A stretch of DNA of 64,000 bases from an uncultured Bacteroidales bacterium (GTDB taxonomy: Bacteria > Bacteroidota > Bacteroidia > Bacteroidales > FEN-979). Below are positions 28,104-37,714 of this stretch, one piece after another. How positions within the stretch are numbered: the first letter of the stretch is position 1; the number at the start of each line of letters is the position of its first letter. The stretch lies in NCBI GenBank assembly GCA_903828645.1, contig CAIKNA010000285.1, positions 1 through 64,000 of the forward strand, in the 5' to 3' direction. The notes below the pieces were generated by a model, which worked only from the letters and a program-made list of their open reading frames with translations, did no database searches and had not been told where the DNA came from. Made by a program: the position numbers and the translations under genes.

Positions 28104-28712
28104 ATGACACCCATCAACGAAAATATATTCCCTGTATTTCATGAGATACTGGGCAGGGCCGAAAAAGAAACATTATTACACCAGCGGTCAAAAGTGATAT
28201 GGCTTACGGGATTATCAGGGGCTGGAAAAACGACGCTGGCGAAGTATCTCGAAGAGGCGCTCCATAATAAAGGGTTTCTTACCCAGGTCCTTGACGGGGA
28301 CAACATCCGGTCGGGAATCAACAACAACCTTGGTTTTAGCGACAGCGACCGCTACGAAAACATTCGCAGGATCGCCGAGATTTCAAAGTTGTTCATGGAT
28401 TGCGGTGTAATAACCATCAATTGTTTCATCAGCCCTACCGAAGACATCCGCGACCTTGCGCGCCGGATCATTGGACAGGATGATTTCATTGAAGTTTATG
28501 TAAATGCTCCCCTGAACGTTTGTGAAGCACGAGATGTAAAAGGTTTATACACCCGTGCCCGGAGAGGGGAGATCAAGGAGTTTACGGGCATCACCTCGCC
28601 GTTTGAGACACCCGAAAATATTGACCTTGAAATCCGCACCGATCTGCTTTCCATCGAAGAATCGGTTGAACAGATCCTGGAGGTGATCCTGCCTAGGATT
28701 GATTATCATTGA
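28104..28712 (+). CDS. cysC: Adenylylsulfate kinase
   Basis: VIWLTGLSGAGKTTLAKYLE, LDGDNIRSGINNNLGFSDSDR, EVYVNAPLNVCEARDVKGLY. Confidence 0.93.
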   Translation: MTPINENIFPVFHEILGRAEKETLLHQRSKVIWLTGLSGAGKTTLAKYLEEALHNKGFLTQVLDGDNIRSGINNNLGFSDSDRYENIRRIAEISKLFMDCGVITINCFISPTEDIRDLARRIIGQDDFIEVYVNAPLNVCEARDVKGLYTRARRGEIKEFTGITSPFETPENIDLEIRTDLLSIEESVEQILEVILPRIDYH

Positions 28713-31700
28713 TCCTGTAAACACCGCACGGAAAAACCATTTCTCCTTCCCGAAGAATAATCAGAAACCGACACAACCGCATTGTTCAATCCATGTGCTT
28801 TGGCCTGCCATAAACCTGTTGGTTCTGAGGACCAGAAAAACGTTGCGGCGAAATCAGGCGGATTGAACGACCAGTTCGTTTGATTCTGGTAAAGAACTCC
28901 TCCCATCAAGGCTTTAAAACTGCCTGCTCCCTTATCTCTGAGTAACTCGCCCGCTGCAGCTTGACCACCATAAAAACCGAACAGTTCAGCCCATTCTGCT
29001 TCTGCCGGAACATGCCATCCCGGAGGGCACAACCCCTGGTGTCCTTCAACGGCCTGATCATATCGCATAAGCTCATCCCATTGATAAATGCCGCCGAAGA
29101 TGTTGCAATTTGCTTCATTGTTGTTGAGGCAATATTTATCATTTACACAATTATCCGTTTGGGGATCAGTCGCGATTTTGAGTGTGCCATAGTTTAAGTT
29201 CCCTGCAAACCAGCATTGGGTTCCTATCCGCACAATCGGGTAAACCCTGAGATCACGCAGGTCGGTTAGAGCCGGATCCACCAGGCAATTTGCAGGAGGC
29301 TCGCCATGGTTGTTTATCACCTGCAACTTGCTTACCGCACACATGCCTGAGGGAGGATATGTATAGGTTACGGTGTGGGCACCCTGGCCGGCAACGGAAG
29401 GATCGAAAAAACCAGTTAATGAATTTACCCCGTCCCCTGAATAAACACCTCCGCTTGGAAGGCCTCCCCTCAGCCTGAAAGGTTTGGCATAGACAGCTGT
29501 TACTATATCATGGCAGGCTGCATAGGTAACCACGGGGACTGTGACCACTGCTATGGTCAGGGATGCACTTATGGCAGGGTTGACCGTCGGACATAAAACA
29601 TCGGCTGTCAATTCGCAGGTGATCTCATCATTGGCGACCGGGATGAAAGAGTAGATGGCATTGGTGGCACCGGGTACAGGCTGACTATTTACTTTCCATT
29701 GATACAAAGGAACAGCCCCGCCATTCACTGGGATGGCTGTGCAGGTTACAGGGGTTCCACCACAAACCAAAGTGGCGGAGACCGAAACCGAAACACTCAC
29801 GTTTACAAGGGGATTCACCGTCATCGTCACCGGGGTGGAAATGGCCGGATTACCTGTCGGACAGGCCGCACTGGAAGCCAGTTTACAGGTAATAACATCA
29901 TTGCTTACGGGGATAATTGAATAGGTGATACCGGTTGCTCCGGAAATTTCGACACCATTTACCTGCCATTGATAGGCAGGTGTCATCCCTTCATTCACGG
30001 GCACTGCCGTGAAGGTTACCGTTGTACCCGAACAAACCTCATCGGTTACGGGTGCAATTGAAATGCTGACCGGAAGGTACGGGTTCACTGTCATGATCAC
30101 GGAACCCGATGCAGAGGGATTAACAAAGGCACAGGTAGCATTTGAAGTCAGTACACAACTGACAAGGTCATTGTTTACCGGCACATAGGTAAAAACAGTG
30201 TTACCCGTTCCTGCATCGGCACCGTTGACCTTCCACTGGTAAGATGGCGCATTGCCGCCGTTGACGGATGTTGCTGTAAAGGTAACGGGCGTCCCGGCGC
30301 AAACCGGGTTTGAAGAGGGTGCAATCGTTATGCTAACGGTAAGAACCGGGTTCACGGTCATGGTCACAGAACCTGAATTAGCCGGGTTGCCTGTTGCACA
30401 CACTGCATTGGAAGTAAGTTCGCAGGTGAGTACATCATCGTTTACCGGGACATAAGTATAACCGGAACCGCCCGTTCCTGCATTCGTTCCATTGACTTTC
30501 CACTGATAGGCTGGCAAAGTTCCCCCGTTGGTGGCAATCGCAGTGAAGAGCACCGGCGTCCCGCCACAAACCGGGTTGGCTGAGGATGAAATCGAAACAC
30601 TTACCGGCAGAATTGGATTCACAAACATGGTCACTGCACCGGATGTAGCCGGGTTCCCCGAAGCACACATTGCATTGGAAGTGAGCTGGCAAGTGATTGC
30701 ATCATTGTTTGCAGGAACATAATTATAAACTGAACCTGCTGTTCCGGCATCGATTCCGTTGACCTTCCACTGATAGGATGGAGCAGTGCCTCCATTGATA
30801 ATGGTGGAAGTAAAAGTGACAGATGTGCCGGCGCATAAGGGGTTGGAAGATGATGCAATCGAAATGGCGACCGGAAGAACCGGGTTAACGGTCATGGTCA
30901 CGGGGGCGGAAGTTGCCGGGCTGCCGGTTGAACAGATCGCATCGGAGGTGAGTTCACATGTGATCACATCATTGTTTGCCGGCAGATATATATACACGGG
31001 ATTACCTGTTCCGGCATTGGTACCGTTGACTTTCCACTGGTAAACCGGTGCAGCGCCGCCATTGGCCACTGTGGCTGTAAAGGAAACGGAGTTGCCCGCA
31101 CATACCGGGTTGGAGGATGGTGCGACCGAAATGGCAGCCGGAAGGACAGGGTTCACAGTCATGGTTAAAATACCGGAGGTTGAGGGATTGCCTGTCGCGC
31201 AGGTTGCATTTGAGGTGAGTTCACAGGTTATCAGGTCATTGTCGGCGGGCAAACAGGTGAAAATTGAAGTGCCTGTTCCAGCATTGGTTCCGTTGACTTT
31301 CCACTGGTACAATGGCACCGTGCCACCATTGATGGTCGTTGCAGTGATGGATATTGGTATTCCGGTACAAACCGGATTGACAGAAGGAGCAATCGAAACA
31401 CTGACCGGCAGGTTTGGGTTAACGGTCATGGTAATGGGTGCCGAAGTATATGGACTTCCTGCGGCACAGACAACATCTGAGGTCAGAGTGCAGGTGACAA
31501 TGTCACCATTTACCGGTGTACAGGTGAATACCGGCCCATTTAAACCGACTGCTCCTCCGTTGACCTTCCATTGAAACAGGGGGGCTGAACCCCCGTTTAT
31601 TGTTGTTGCCGTGTAAGTCACCGCTGTTCCATAGCAGACCGTGCTTCCCGGGCTGGAAGTCACCGAAACGGAAACAGGCAGATTAGGGTTGACTTCGGCA

Positions 31701-32620
31701 AAGATGGGCAGCGATGTAACAGTGTTGGCGGATGAACATGTTGCATTCGACATCAAGGTACAGGTTACAACATCGCCATCTGCCGGGGGATACGAAAATG
31801 TAATGGAATTCGTCCCTGCAGGAAGTCCGTTGACTTTCCATTGAAAGGTAGGATTTGAACCACCATTGGAAGGCCAGCTTGTAAAGGTAACAAAGGTGCC
31901 AGCACACACTGGGCCGGTCGGAGATTCAGTTATAGTGACATTCACGGGTATTGCCAGAACGGTCATGGTAATGACGTTTGAAGGCGAAGGATTCACCGTT
32001 GCACAAGATAACTGGGAGTTCATAAGGCATTGAACAGCATCTCCATCAAGCGGGAAGTACGAATAGGTTGTGCTGCTGGTGCCCACATGGTTACCATTAA
32101 CGTACCACTGGTATGAAGGGGAAGGGCCTCCAAATGTTGAAGTTACGGTAAAAGTCACCGGGGTCAGCGCGCAAATCGGGTTTCCGGATGCAACAATAGT
32201 GACGATCGGGGCAAACGATGAACCGATTATCATGTTGATCCCGTTAGAGTATGCCGGGTTGCCGCTCACGCAAAGTTCACCGGAAGTCATTTTACAGGCG
32301 ATAACATCCCCATCTGCGGGGGCATATTCAAAAACAGGAAGATTTGGTCCGGTATTCGCCCCATTCAGCAGCCACTGGTAAGCCGGGGATACACCTCCGT
32401 TGACCGCATCGGCCGTGTAGGTCACAGGAATTCCGACACAAGCCGGATTTGAAGAACATACAACAGAGACACTTGCCGGTAAAATCGGGTTTACCGACAT
32501 TAAAATCGGGTTTGATGTTGCCGGATTGCCAGTGGCACAGGAAAAGCTTGATGAAAGTTGAAAACAAGCGTTGCGCCACTTTTTAAAACGCTCCAGGTAG
32601 AGGAGGTCAGGGTGGAGGAA
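28706..32620 (-). CDS. Large secreted-type protein: 11 full ~90-aa Ig-like repeats plus a partial one, then C-terminal FISUMP domain; current frame lacks a signal peptide
   Basis: Repeated NPxLPVSVSIAPSSNPVCAGTPVTFTATxxNGGxxPxYQWKVNGTxAGT...CELTSNATCATGNPATSxxVTMTV; C-terminal GTQCWFAGNLNYG...CPPGWHVPAEAEWAEL...GFSVRCLQ. Confidence 0.85.
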   Translation of the reverse strand, partial: FLHPDLLYLERFKKWRNACFQLSSSFSCATGNPATSNPILMSVNPILPASVSVVCSSNPACVGIPVTYTADAVNGGVSPAYQWLLNGANTGPNLPVFEYAPADGDVIACKMTSGELCVSGNPAYSNGINMIIGSSFAPIVTIVASGNPICALTPVTFTVTSTFGGPSPSYQWYVNGNHVGTSSTTYSYFPLDGDAVQCLMNSQLSCATVNPSPSNVITMTVLAIPVNVTITESPTGPVCAGTFVTFTSWPSNGGSNPTFQWKVNGLPAGTNSITFSYPPADGDVVTCTLMSNATCSSANTVTSLPIFAEVNPNLPVSVSVTSSPGSTVCYGTAVTYTATTINGGSAPLFQWKVNGGAVGLNGPVFTCTPVNGDIVTCTLTSDVVCAAGSPYTSAPITMTVNPNLPVSVSIAPSVNPVCTGIPISITATTINGGTVPLYQWKVNGTNAGTGTSIFTCLPADNDLITCELTSNATCATGNPSTSGILTMTVNPVLPAAISVAPSSNPVCAGNSVSFTATVANGGAAPVYQWKVNGTNAGTGNPVYIYLPANNDVITCELTSDAICSTGSPATSAPVTMTVNPVLPVAISIASSSNPLCAGTSVTFTSTIINGGTAPSYQWKVNGIDAGTAGSVYNYVPANNDAITCQLTSNAMCASGNPATSGAVTMFVNPILPVSVSISSSANPVCGGTPVLFTAIATNGGTLPAYQWKVNGTNAGTGGSGYTYVPVNDDVLTCELTSNAVCATGNPANSGSVTMTVNPVLTVSITIAPSSNPVCAGTPVTFTATSVNGGNAPSYQWKVNGADAGTGNTVFTYVPVNNDLVSCVLTSNATCAFVNPSASGSVIMTVNPYLPVSISIAPVTDEVCSGTTVTFTAVPVNEGMTPAYQWQVNGVEISGATGITYSIIPVSNDVITCKLASSAACPTGNPAISTPVTMTVNPLVNVSVSVSVSATLVCGGTPVTCTAIPVNGGAVPLYQWKVNSQPVPGATNAIYSFIPVANDEITCELTADVLCPTVNPAISASLTIAVVTVPVVTYAACHDIVTAVYAKPFRLRGGLPSGGVYSGDGVNSLTGFFDPSVAGQGAHTVTYTYPPSGMCAVSKLQVINNHGEPPANCLVDPALTDLRDLRVYPIVRIGTQCWFAGNLNYGTLKIATDPQTDNCVNDKYCLNNNEANCNIFGGIYQWDELMRYDQAVEGHQGLCPPGWHVPAEAEWAELFGFYGGQAAAGELLRDKGAGSFKALMGGVLYQNQTNWSFNPPDFAATFFWSSEPTGLWQAKAHGLNNAVVSVSDYSSGRRNGFSVRCLQDQ

Positions 32621-32868
32621 CCGGTCGTTTTGATATAAATTTTTACCGGACAACCAACCGGGTTACCCGTGTTCACGTACCATCCGATAGATGTAATCAG
32701 GGTTGATGTAGTCAAACCTGTATAAAGGGTTGCTGAGCGTTCATACCCGTAATACATCCCAAAAGGCTGCTTCTGCGTTGCAGTTCCAGTTCCTATAGTA
32801 AGGACAGTTTGTGCTGACACCAATTGGCAAAATGCGAAAAACGCCAGGATTAGTAATGTTTTCTTCAT
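32560..32868 (-). pseudogene. Signal peptide and N-terminal domain of the repeat protein, out of frame with the repeats
   Basis: MKKTLLILAFFAFCQLVSAQTVLTIGTGTATQKQPFGMYYGYERSATLYT...WSVLKSGATLVFN, then the frame leaves the repeat register. Confidence 0.7.
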
Positions 32869-33124
32869 CAGGAAAGGCTCTTATAAAAACAAAATTGATC
32901 TCCTTATTAATGAATTGTGAATTTCGCAAACAACGAAAACTTTCACAGATCAAATTTTTATAAAGGTAGGCATGACCCTGATAGAAGTCAATTGTTGGAA
33001 TCCCCATGAGGGACTTACTTAAAACCGGAACAAGGAAGGATCGAATATTTCTTATCATCCTATGATCCAGAATGAAATCAATTCCGAATGACAAGTGGCT
33101 GTTACGCCAAAGAATCTGATAAAA

Positions 33125-34384
33125 TCAGTGAATTTCAAACCCAACCATCGATAGATGGTCCCAGAAACGGGGATAGGATTTCACAACTACATCCGGGTTG
33201 AGAATATTAAGGGATAATGCTTTCATGGCAAGTGGAGCCAGGGTCATTGCAGTCCGATGATCGCCATAGGTTTCGAAAGTAAGTCTGCCCGAAAAAGTAG
33301 TTTTTGAGGGGTTGATCTCCAGTGCCGTAATTAAATCGCCCTCCCTGGAAAATGTTACGACGATCCCCAGCTTTTCGATTTCGTTCTTCATTGCCCGTAA
33401 CCGGTCGGTCTCCTTGATCTGCAGACTGTGCACCCCTTCAAATCGTCCCCGGATCCCAATTCCGGCACAGGTTGCAATTACAGCCTGGGCAATATCGGGA
33501 AAATCGGTAAAGTCAAAATAAAAGCCATCTATTTTTTTATGAAACTTCGTTAACCGAATGCCACGATCCGTATATTCGGTTTTGATTCCGAAATTTTTGT
33601 AAATCACAGGTAAAATTGCATCCCCCTGAAGACTTTCAAAACGCAAGCCCAGCAGTTCAAGGTCCACTTCTTCAGCAAAAACCGCCGCCTCATACCAGAA
33701 TGCAGCCGCCGACCAATCCGATTCTACTGTAATTTCCTGCGGTTCATACCCCCCCGGCTTGACATGTATCCGGGTTTTTCCCTGTTTTACCTTTGCACCA
33801 AATAATTGCATCAGCCTTGTGGTCATTTCAGCGTAAGGGGTCGATACGGGTCGCCCTTTCAAATGCAGGATCAGTCCTTCAGGCAGAATCGGGGCGACAA
33901 GCAGCAATGCTGTTGTAAACTGGCTGCTTACTCCTGCGTCAATGGTCAGTTCCCTGCCGTGCAACTCTCTGCCGCTGATGAGTAAAGGCGGGTAACCCGG
34001 CTTTGCAAGAAAATCAATGGATGCCCCCAGGTGCTTCATTGCATCAGCCAATACCCCTATGGGTCGTTGTTTCATTCGCTCCGAACCGGTCAACACCCAT
34101 TTGCCGGGAATCATGGATAAAAATGAGGTGAGAAAACGCATGACCGTTCCTGCATTGGCTGTATCGAGTTCCACAACTTTTTTCCTGCCCGGTCCCTGAA
34201 GGACAATCTCCAGGAGATGTTGCAACAACAAAGTATCTTCCGCCTTCGATAAATTATTGATTGTAAAATCCTTACCACATAATGCACGAATCATGAGCAA
34301 CCTGTTGCTGATGCTTTTTGAGGCAGGAAGAGGGATGCTACCTTTTAAAATTTTATCAGGTTTGCTGAGGAGTATCGATTTCAT
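33125..34384 (-). CDS. aroA: 3-phosphoshikimate 1-carboxyvinyltransferase
   Basis: PASKSISNRLLMIRAL, ELDTANAGTVMRFLTSF, KETDRLRAMKNEIEKLG, YGDHRTAMTLAPLA. Confidence 0.92.
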   Translation of the reverse strand: MKSILLSKPDKILKGSIPLPASKSISNRLLMIRALCGKDFTINNLSKAEDTLLLQHLLEIVLQGPGRKKVVELDTANAGTVMRFLTSFLSMIPGKWVLTGSERMKQRPIGVLADAMKHLGASIDFLAKPGYPPLLISGRELHGRELTIDAGVSSQFTTALLLVAPILPEGLILHLKGRPVSTPYAEMTTRLMQLFGAKVKQGKTRIHVKPGGYEPQEITVESDWSAAAFWYEAAVFAEEVDLELLGLRFESLQGDAILPVIYKNFGIKTEYTDRGIRLTKFHKKIDGFYFDFTDFPDIAQAVIATCAGIGIRGRFEGVHSLQIKETDRLRAMKNEIEKLGIVVTFSREGDLITALEINPSKTTFSGRLTFETYGDHRTAMTLAPLAMKALSLNILNPDVVVKSYPRFWDHLSMVGFEIH

Positions 34385-35508
34385 TGGTTTGCAGGATAAT
34401 TATTGCCTGAGAGGGAATTGTAAAACTCAATGGCTTCCAGAATTTCCCTATTTTCACACGAAACGTTCATCAACGGATGGCCGGGCTTTGAAATAAGGGT
34501 AAACTGCAATTCTCCTTTGTGTTCTTTTTTATCATGCATCATCAGCTGCATAACTGCAGGTATGGATGAAATTTCAACCGGAATAACAGGAAACCCTTTG
34601 GCCAGGTAGGTTTTAATCGCATCCAGTTCTTCAACTGCAAGACCGGCTTTGAGATGCGAGAGATAGGATGCACAGATCATCCCGGCTGCGACCGCCTCTC
34701 CATGCAGCAGGAGATTGCCAGGCCGGATGTGTGAAAATGCCTCCAGTGCATGGCCGACCGTATGACCAAAATTCAGTACTTTCCGGAGTTTGCACTCCCG
34801 GTAATCCTGAACCACCACCTTGTTTTTATATTTCACCGTGCCGGCAATCAGGTCAAACCAGAACCTGCTTTCGACCGGCTTCTGAAGTAGTCTCCTTACC
34901 GGGTTTCTGAGGATTTTACGCCATAAATTTGCATCGCTGATCAGGGCAGTCTTGATAATTTCAGCCAGGCCCGAGCGAAGATGCTTCTCCGGCAAGGTCT
35001 TAAGAAATAGTGGCATGATAAAGACAGCCCTGGCCGGATAAAAAAATCCTACCTGGTTTTTTATATTTCCGAGGTTAACTGCCGTCTTTCCACCGATCGA
35101 GGCATCTGCCTGTCCAACGAGAGAAGTCGGAATATTGATATAGCTGATTCCTCGCTGGTAACCTGCAGCTACAAAACCACCAAGGTCACTCACTACGCCG
35201 CCACCAAGGTTTATCATTAAACTGGAACGGTTTGCTCCTGAGGCTATGAGTTCGTTCCACAGTTTTTCAGCATTTGCGAGTGTTTTAGATGACTCCCCTT
35301 CACCCGTTTCAATAACACGGGCATTTTCCAGGCAACGGGTTTTCTCAATGAGGTGAGGAAGACAATGTTCCCTGGTGTTTGGATCAACAAGGATGAATAT
35401 ATCAGAGGGACGCATGTTGTATACCAAACGGTCAATCGATGAAAAGGTATCATTTCCGAAGAAAATTGGCGTTCGGTCGGTGGTGGTGATCCTGCTGAAA
35501 AGTTTCAT
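34381..35508 (-). CDS. aroB: 3-dehydroquinate synthase
   Basis: LGGGVVSDLGGFVAAGYQRGISYINIPTSLVGQADASIGGKTAVNLGNIKNQVG, LNFGHTVGHALE. Confidence 0.93.
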   Translation of the reverse strand: MKLFSRITTTDRTPIFFGNDTFSSIDRLVYNMRPSDIFILVDPNTREHCLPHLIEKTRCLENARVIETGEGESSKTLANAEKLWNELIASGANRSSLMINLGGGVVSDLGGFVAAGYQRGISYINIPTSLVGQADASIGGKTAVNLGNIKNQVGFFYPARAVFIMPLFLKTLPEKHLRSGLAEIIKTALISDANLWRKILRNPVRRLLQKPVESRFWFDLIAGTVKYKNKVVVQDYRECKLRKVLNFGHTVGHALEAFSHIRPGNLLLHGEAVAAGMICASYLSHLKAGLAVEELDAIKTYLAKGFPVIPVEISSIPAVMQLMMHDKKEHKGELQFTLISKPGHPLMNVSCENREILEAIEFYNSLSGNNYPANQ

Positions 35509-35528
35509 TGCCTGAAAAGTCGGGAAAG

Positions 35529-36758
35529 TTAATGAAAAGCAGCCATTAAAAGGCTTATATCCTGAAATGGAATATTATACGATTTGCTGATAAATTGATT
35601 GGTGAGGATTCCGTTGTAAATATAGACCCCCTGCCGCACACCATGATCCCGTTTAAGCATGTTTTCGATGCCACCTTCGGAACCGATATCAAGAATGATG
35701 GGAACAATGATGTTGTTCAATGCCTGCGATGCCGTATGGGGCACTTTTGACGGGATATTTGGCACGGCATAGTGGGTAACGCCATGAACCTTATACACAG
35801 GGGATTTATGGGTAGTAGGTTTTGATGTCTCAAAACACCCCCCCTGGTCGATGCTCACATCGATGGCAACGGCACCATCTTTCATCTGCATGATCATCCC
35901 TTCGCTGATGATGCATGGCGTCTTGCCTTCGCGGGCGTGAATGGCCCCGATCAGGACATCGGCGGTCCGGAGCGATTCAACCAGCGCTTTGGGGTGTAAA
36001 ATCGAGGTAAATACCCGCATTCCAAGGTTGCTTTGAAGCCTGCGCAGGCGATATACGGAATTATCGAATACTTTGACCAGTGCCCCCAGGCCGATAGCTG
36101 AACGGGCGGCAAATTCCCCGACGGTACCCGCACCGATAATCACCACCTCTGAAGGAGTAATCCCGGTAAAGCCTCCAAACATCTCTCCTCTGCCAAATTC
36201 CGAACTCGCCAGATAGTCTGCTGCGATAAAGATTGAGGTACTGCCGGCGATTTCACTCATTGCCCGGATGATGGCAAGCTGGTTTGTCTTATCGCGGATT
36301 GTTTCAAAAGCAAGGGCAGTCACTTTTTTCGAAAGCACAGCCCTGAAATACTCTTCGCATTGCATGGCAATCTGGATGGCCGAAATGACCGTCTGTTTTG
36401 GCCGGAACATCTCAATTTCTGCCCGGTTTGCCGGCCCCACCTTGAGGATGATATCCGCTTTATAGACATCCCTGGGGGAATAAACAACCTGCGCTCCCGC
36501 CTCACTGTAAGCGTGATCGGTAAAATGGGCGGTAACTCCTGCACCGGCCTCTACCATCACCTGGTGCCCGTTGCGGCATAATAAAGCCACACCATCGGGC
36601 ACAAGCGACACCCTGTTCTCCTGCAGCGATACTTCCTTTGGAACACCGATGAGCAGGCTGCTGGGCTGGCGAGCCATCTCAAGCATCTCCTCCTGAGGCA
36701 TCAGGCGCTCAACCGGCGACATACGTATATAATCCGGGCGGGGATCTTCCATGGTCAT
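35529..36758 (-). CDS. ald: Alanine dehydrogenase
   Basis: IGVPKEVSLQENRVSLVPDGVALL, VIIGAGTVGEFAARSAIGLGALVKVFD; C-terminal VPNIPSKVPHTASQALNN. Confidence 0.88.
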   Translation of the reverse strand: MTMEDPRPDYIRMSPVERLMPQEEMLEMARQPSSLLIGVPKEVSLQENRVSLVPDGVALLCRNGHQVMVEAGAGVTAHFTDHAYSEAGAQVVYSPRDVYKADIILKVGPANRAEIEMFRPKQTVISAIQIAMQCEEYFRAVLSKKVTALAFETIRDKTNQLAIIRAMSEIAGSTSIFIAADYLASSEFGRGEMFGGFTGITPSEVVIIGAGTVGEFAARSAIGLGALVKVFDNSVYRLRRLQSNLGMRVFTSILHPKALVESLRTADVLIGAIHAREGKTPCIISEGMIMQMKDGAVAIDVSIDQGGCFETSKPTTHKSPVYKVHGVTHYAVPNIPSKVPHTASQALNNIIVPIILDIGSEGGIENMLKRDHGVRQGVYIYNGILTNQFISKSYNIPFQDISLLMAAFH

Positions 36759-36818
36759 GAAAATTTACACGAAGATACAAAAAAGGTAGAGTTACAGCAA
36801 CAGCAGGCAGGAGAAAAG

Positions 36819-37523
36819 TTATCCGACACGGCTTATTTTACGCAAAGCATCCACATCAAGGATCACTATTTCATGATCTGATATTTTCACAAGCCCTTCC
36901 CGATGAAAATCCCGCAAAATCTTCACAGCGCTCTCCCTCGACATGGCTGACAGCTCAGCCAGTTCAAATCGCGAAAGGATCATCGGAAATTTCACCTGTT
37001 TAAAAATCTCATCATACAGGTAAAGCAGGGCATCGGCCATGCGCCCTGGCATTTGTTTCTGGGTAAGGTAGATCAAACGGTTGTAAACAGCAAGAACATC
37101 ACGACTGAAATCCTTAAGGAACTCCTCGGCAAATGTATGGTTCCCCTTGAGTACATCTTTAAACACCTGGAGATTGATGAAACACACCGAAGCATCGGTC
37201 AGCGCGGTTATTGAATAATGATGACGCTGATCAAAATAAATACCAGGACCACCGATGAAACTGGTAGCTTTGACAATCCTCAATATGGCCAGCCGTCCAT
37301 CGAGCCCTTCGATGTATACTTTAGCAAGCCCGTTGTTCACTGAAAGAACATGCGACATAAATGTTCCCTGTTTCTTGATGGTTTCGCCTGCTTTGAACTC
37401 AACATGAATCTTATTGGCATCCACATAGTTCAATTCTTCAGGGTTCAACAGACAAAACAAGGGCGACATGCACTGGCATTCCTGGCAACTTCGGGGTGAT
37501 TTATCAAAATACTCTGACATCAA
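36819..37523 (-). CDS. Crp/Fnr family regulator with Cys-rich N-terminus
   Basis: CQECQCMSPLFCLL; cNMP-binding fold; ELSAMSRESAVKILRDFHREGLV helix-turn-helix. Confidence 0.88.
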   Translation of the reverse strand: MMSEYFDKSPRSCQECQCMSPLFCLLNPEELNYVDANKIHVEFKAGETIKKQGTFMSHVLSVNNGLAKVYIEGLDGRLAILRIVKATSFIGGPGIYFDQRHHYSITALTDASVCFINLQVFKDVLKGNHTFAEEFLKDFSRDVLAVYNRLIYLTQKQMPGRMADALLYLYDEIFKQVKFPMILSRFELAELSAMSRESAVKILRDFHREGLVKISDHEIVILDVDALRKISRVG

Positions 37524-37564
37524 AATACTGATTTTACATTTGAGTGCATAAAATTAACGCAAAA

Positions 37565-37578
37565 TTGACATATATCAA
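37565..37578. promoter_or_regulatory. Crp/Fnr-type palindrome TTGAC-ATAT-ATCAA
   Basis: One mismatch from TTGAT-N4-ATCAA; lies between the divergent regulator and FeS genes. Confidence 0.6.
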
Positions 37579-37714
37579 TGTTTGACAGGGAATATTTCCG
37601 GTTTTTTCAAATAAAATGTTCACTATAAAACGTCAAAATTGCCGGCATTATTGGAAGGTACCGAATGTATATCCAAGTAGATTTGATATCTGAAAACTAC
37701 GAACCTCAGGTTAT

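Noticed and set aside
31062-31574. Plus-strand ORFs with repeated EVPVPALVPLTFHW-like motifs
   Set aside because: These are the complement of the Ig-repeat coding sequence; their periodicity is inherited from the true gene.
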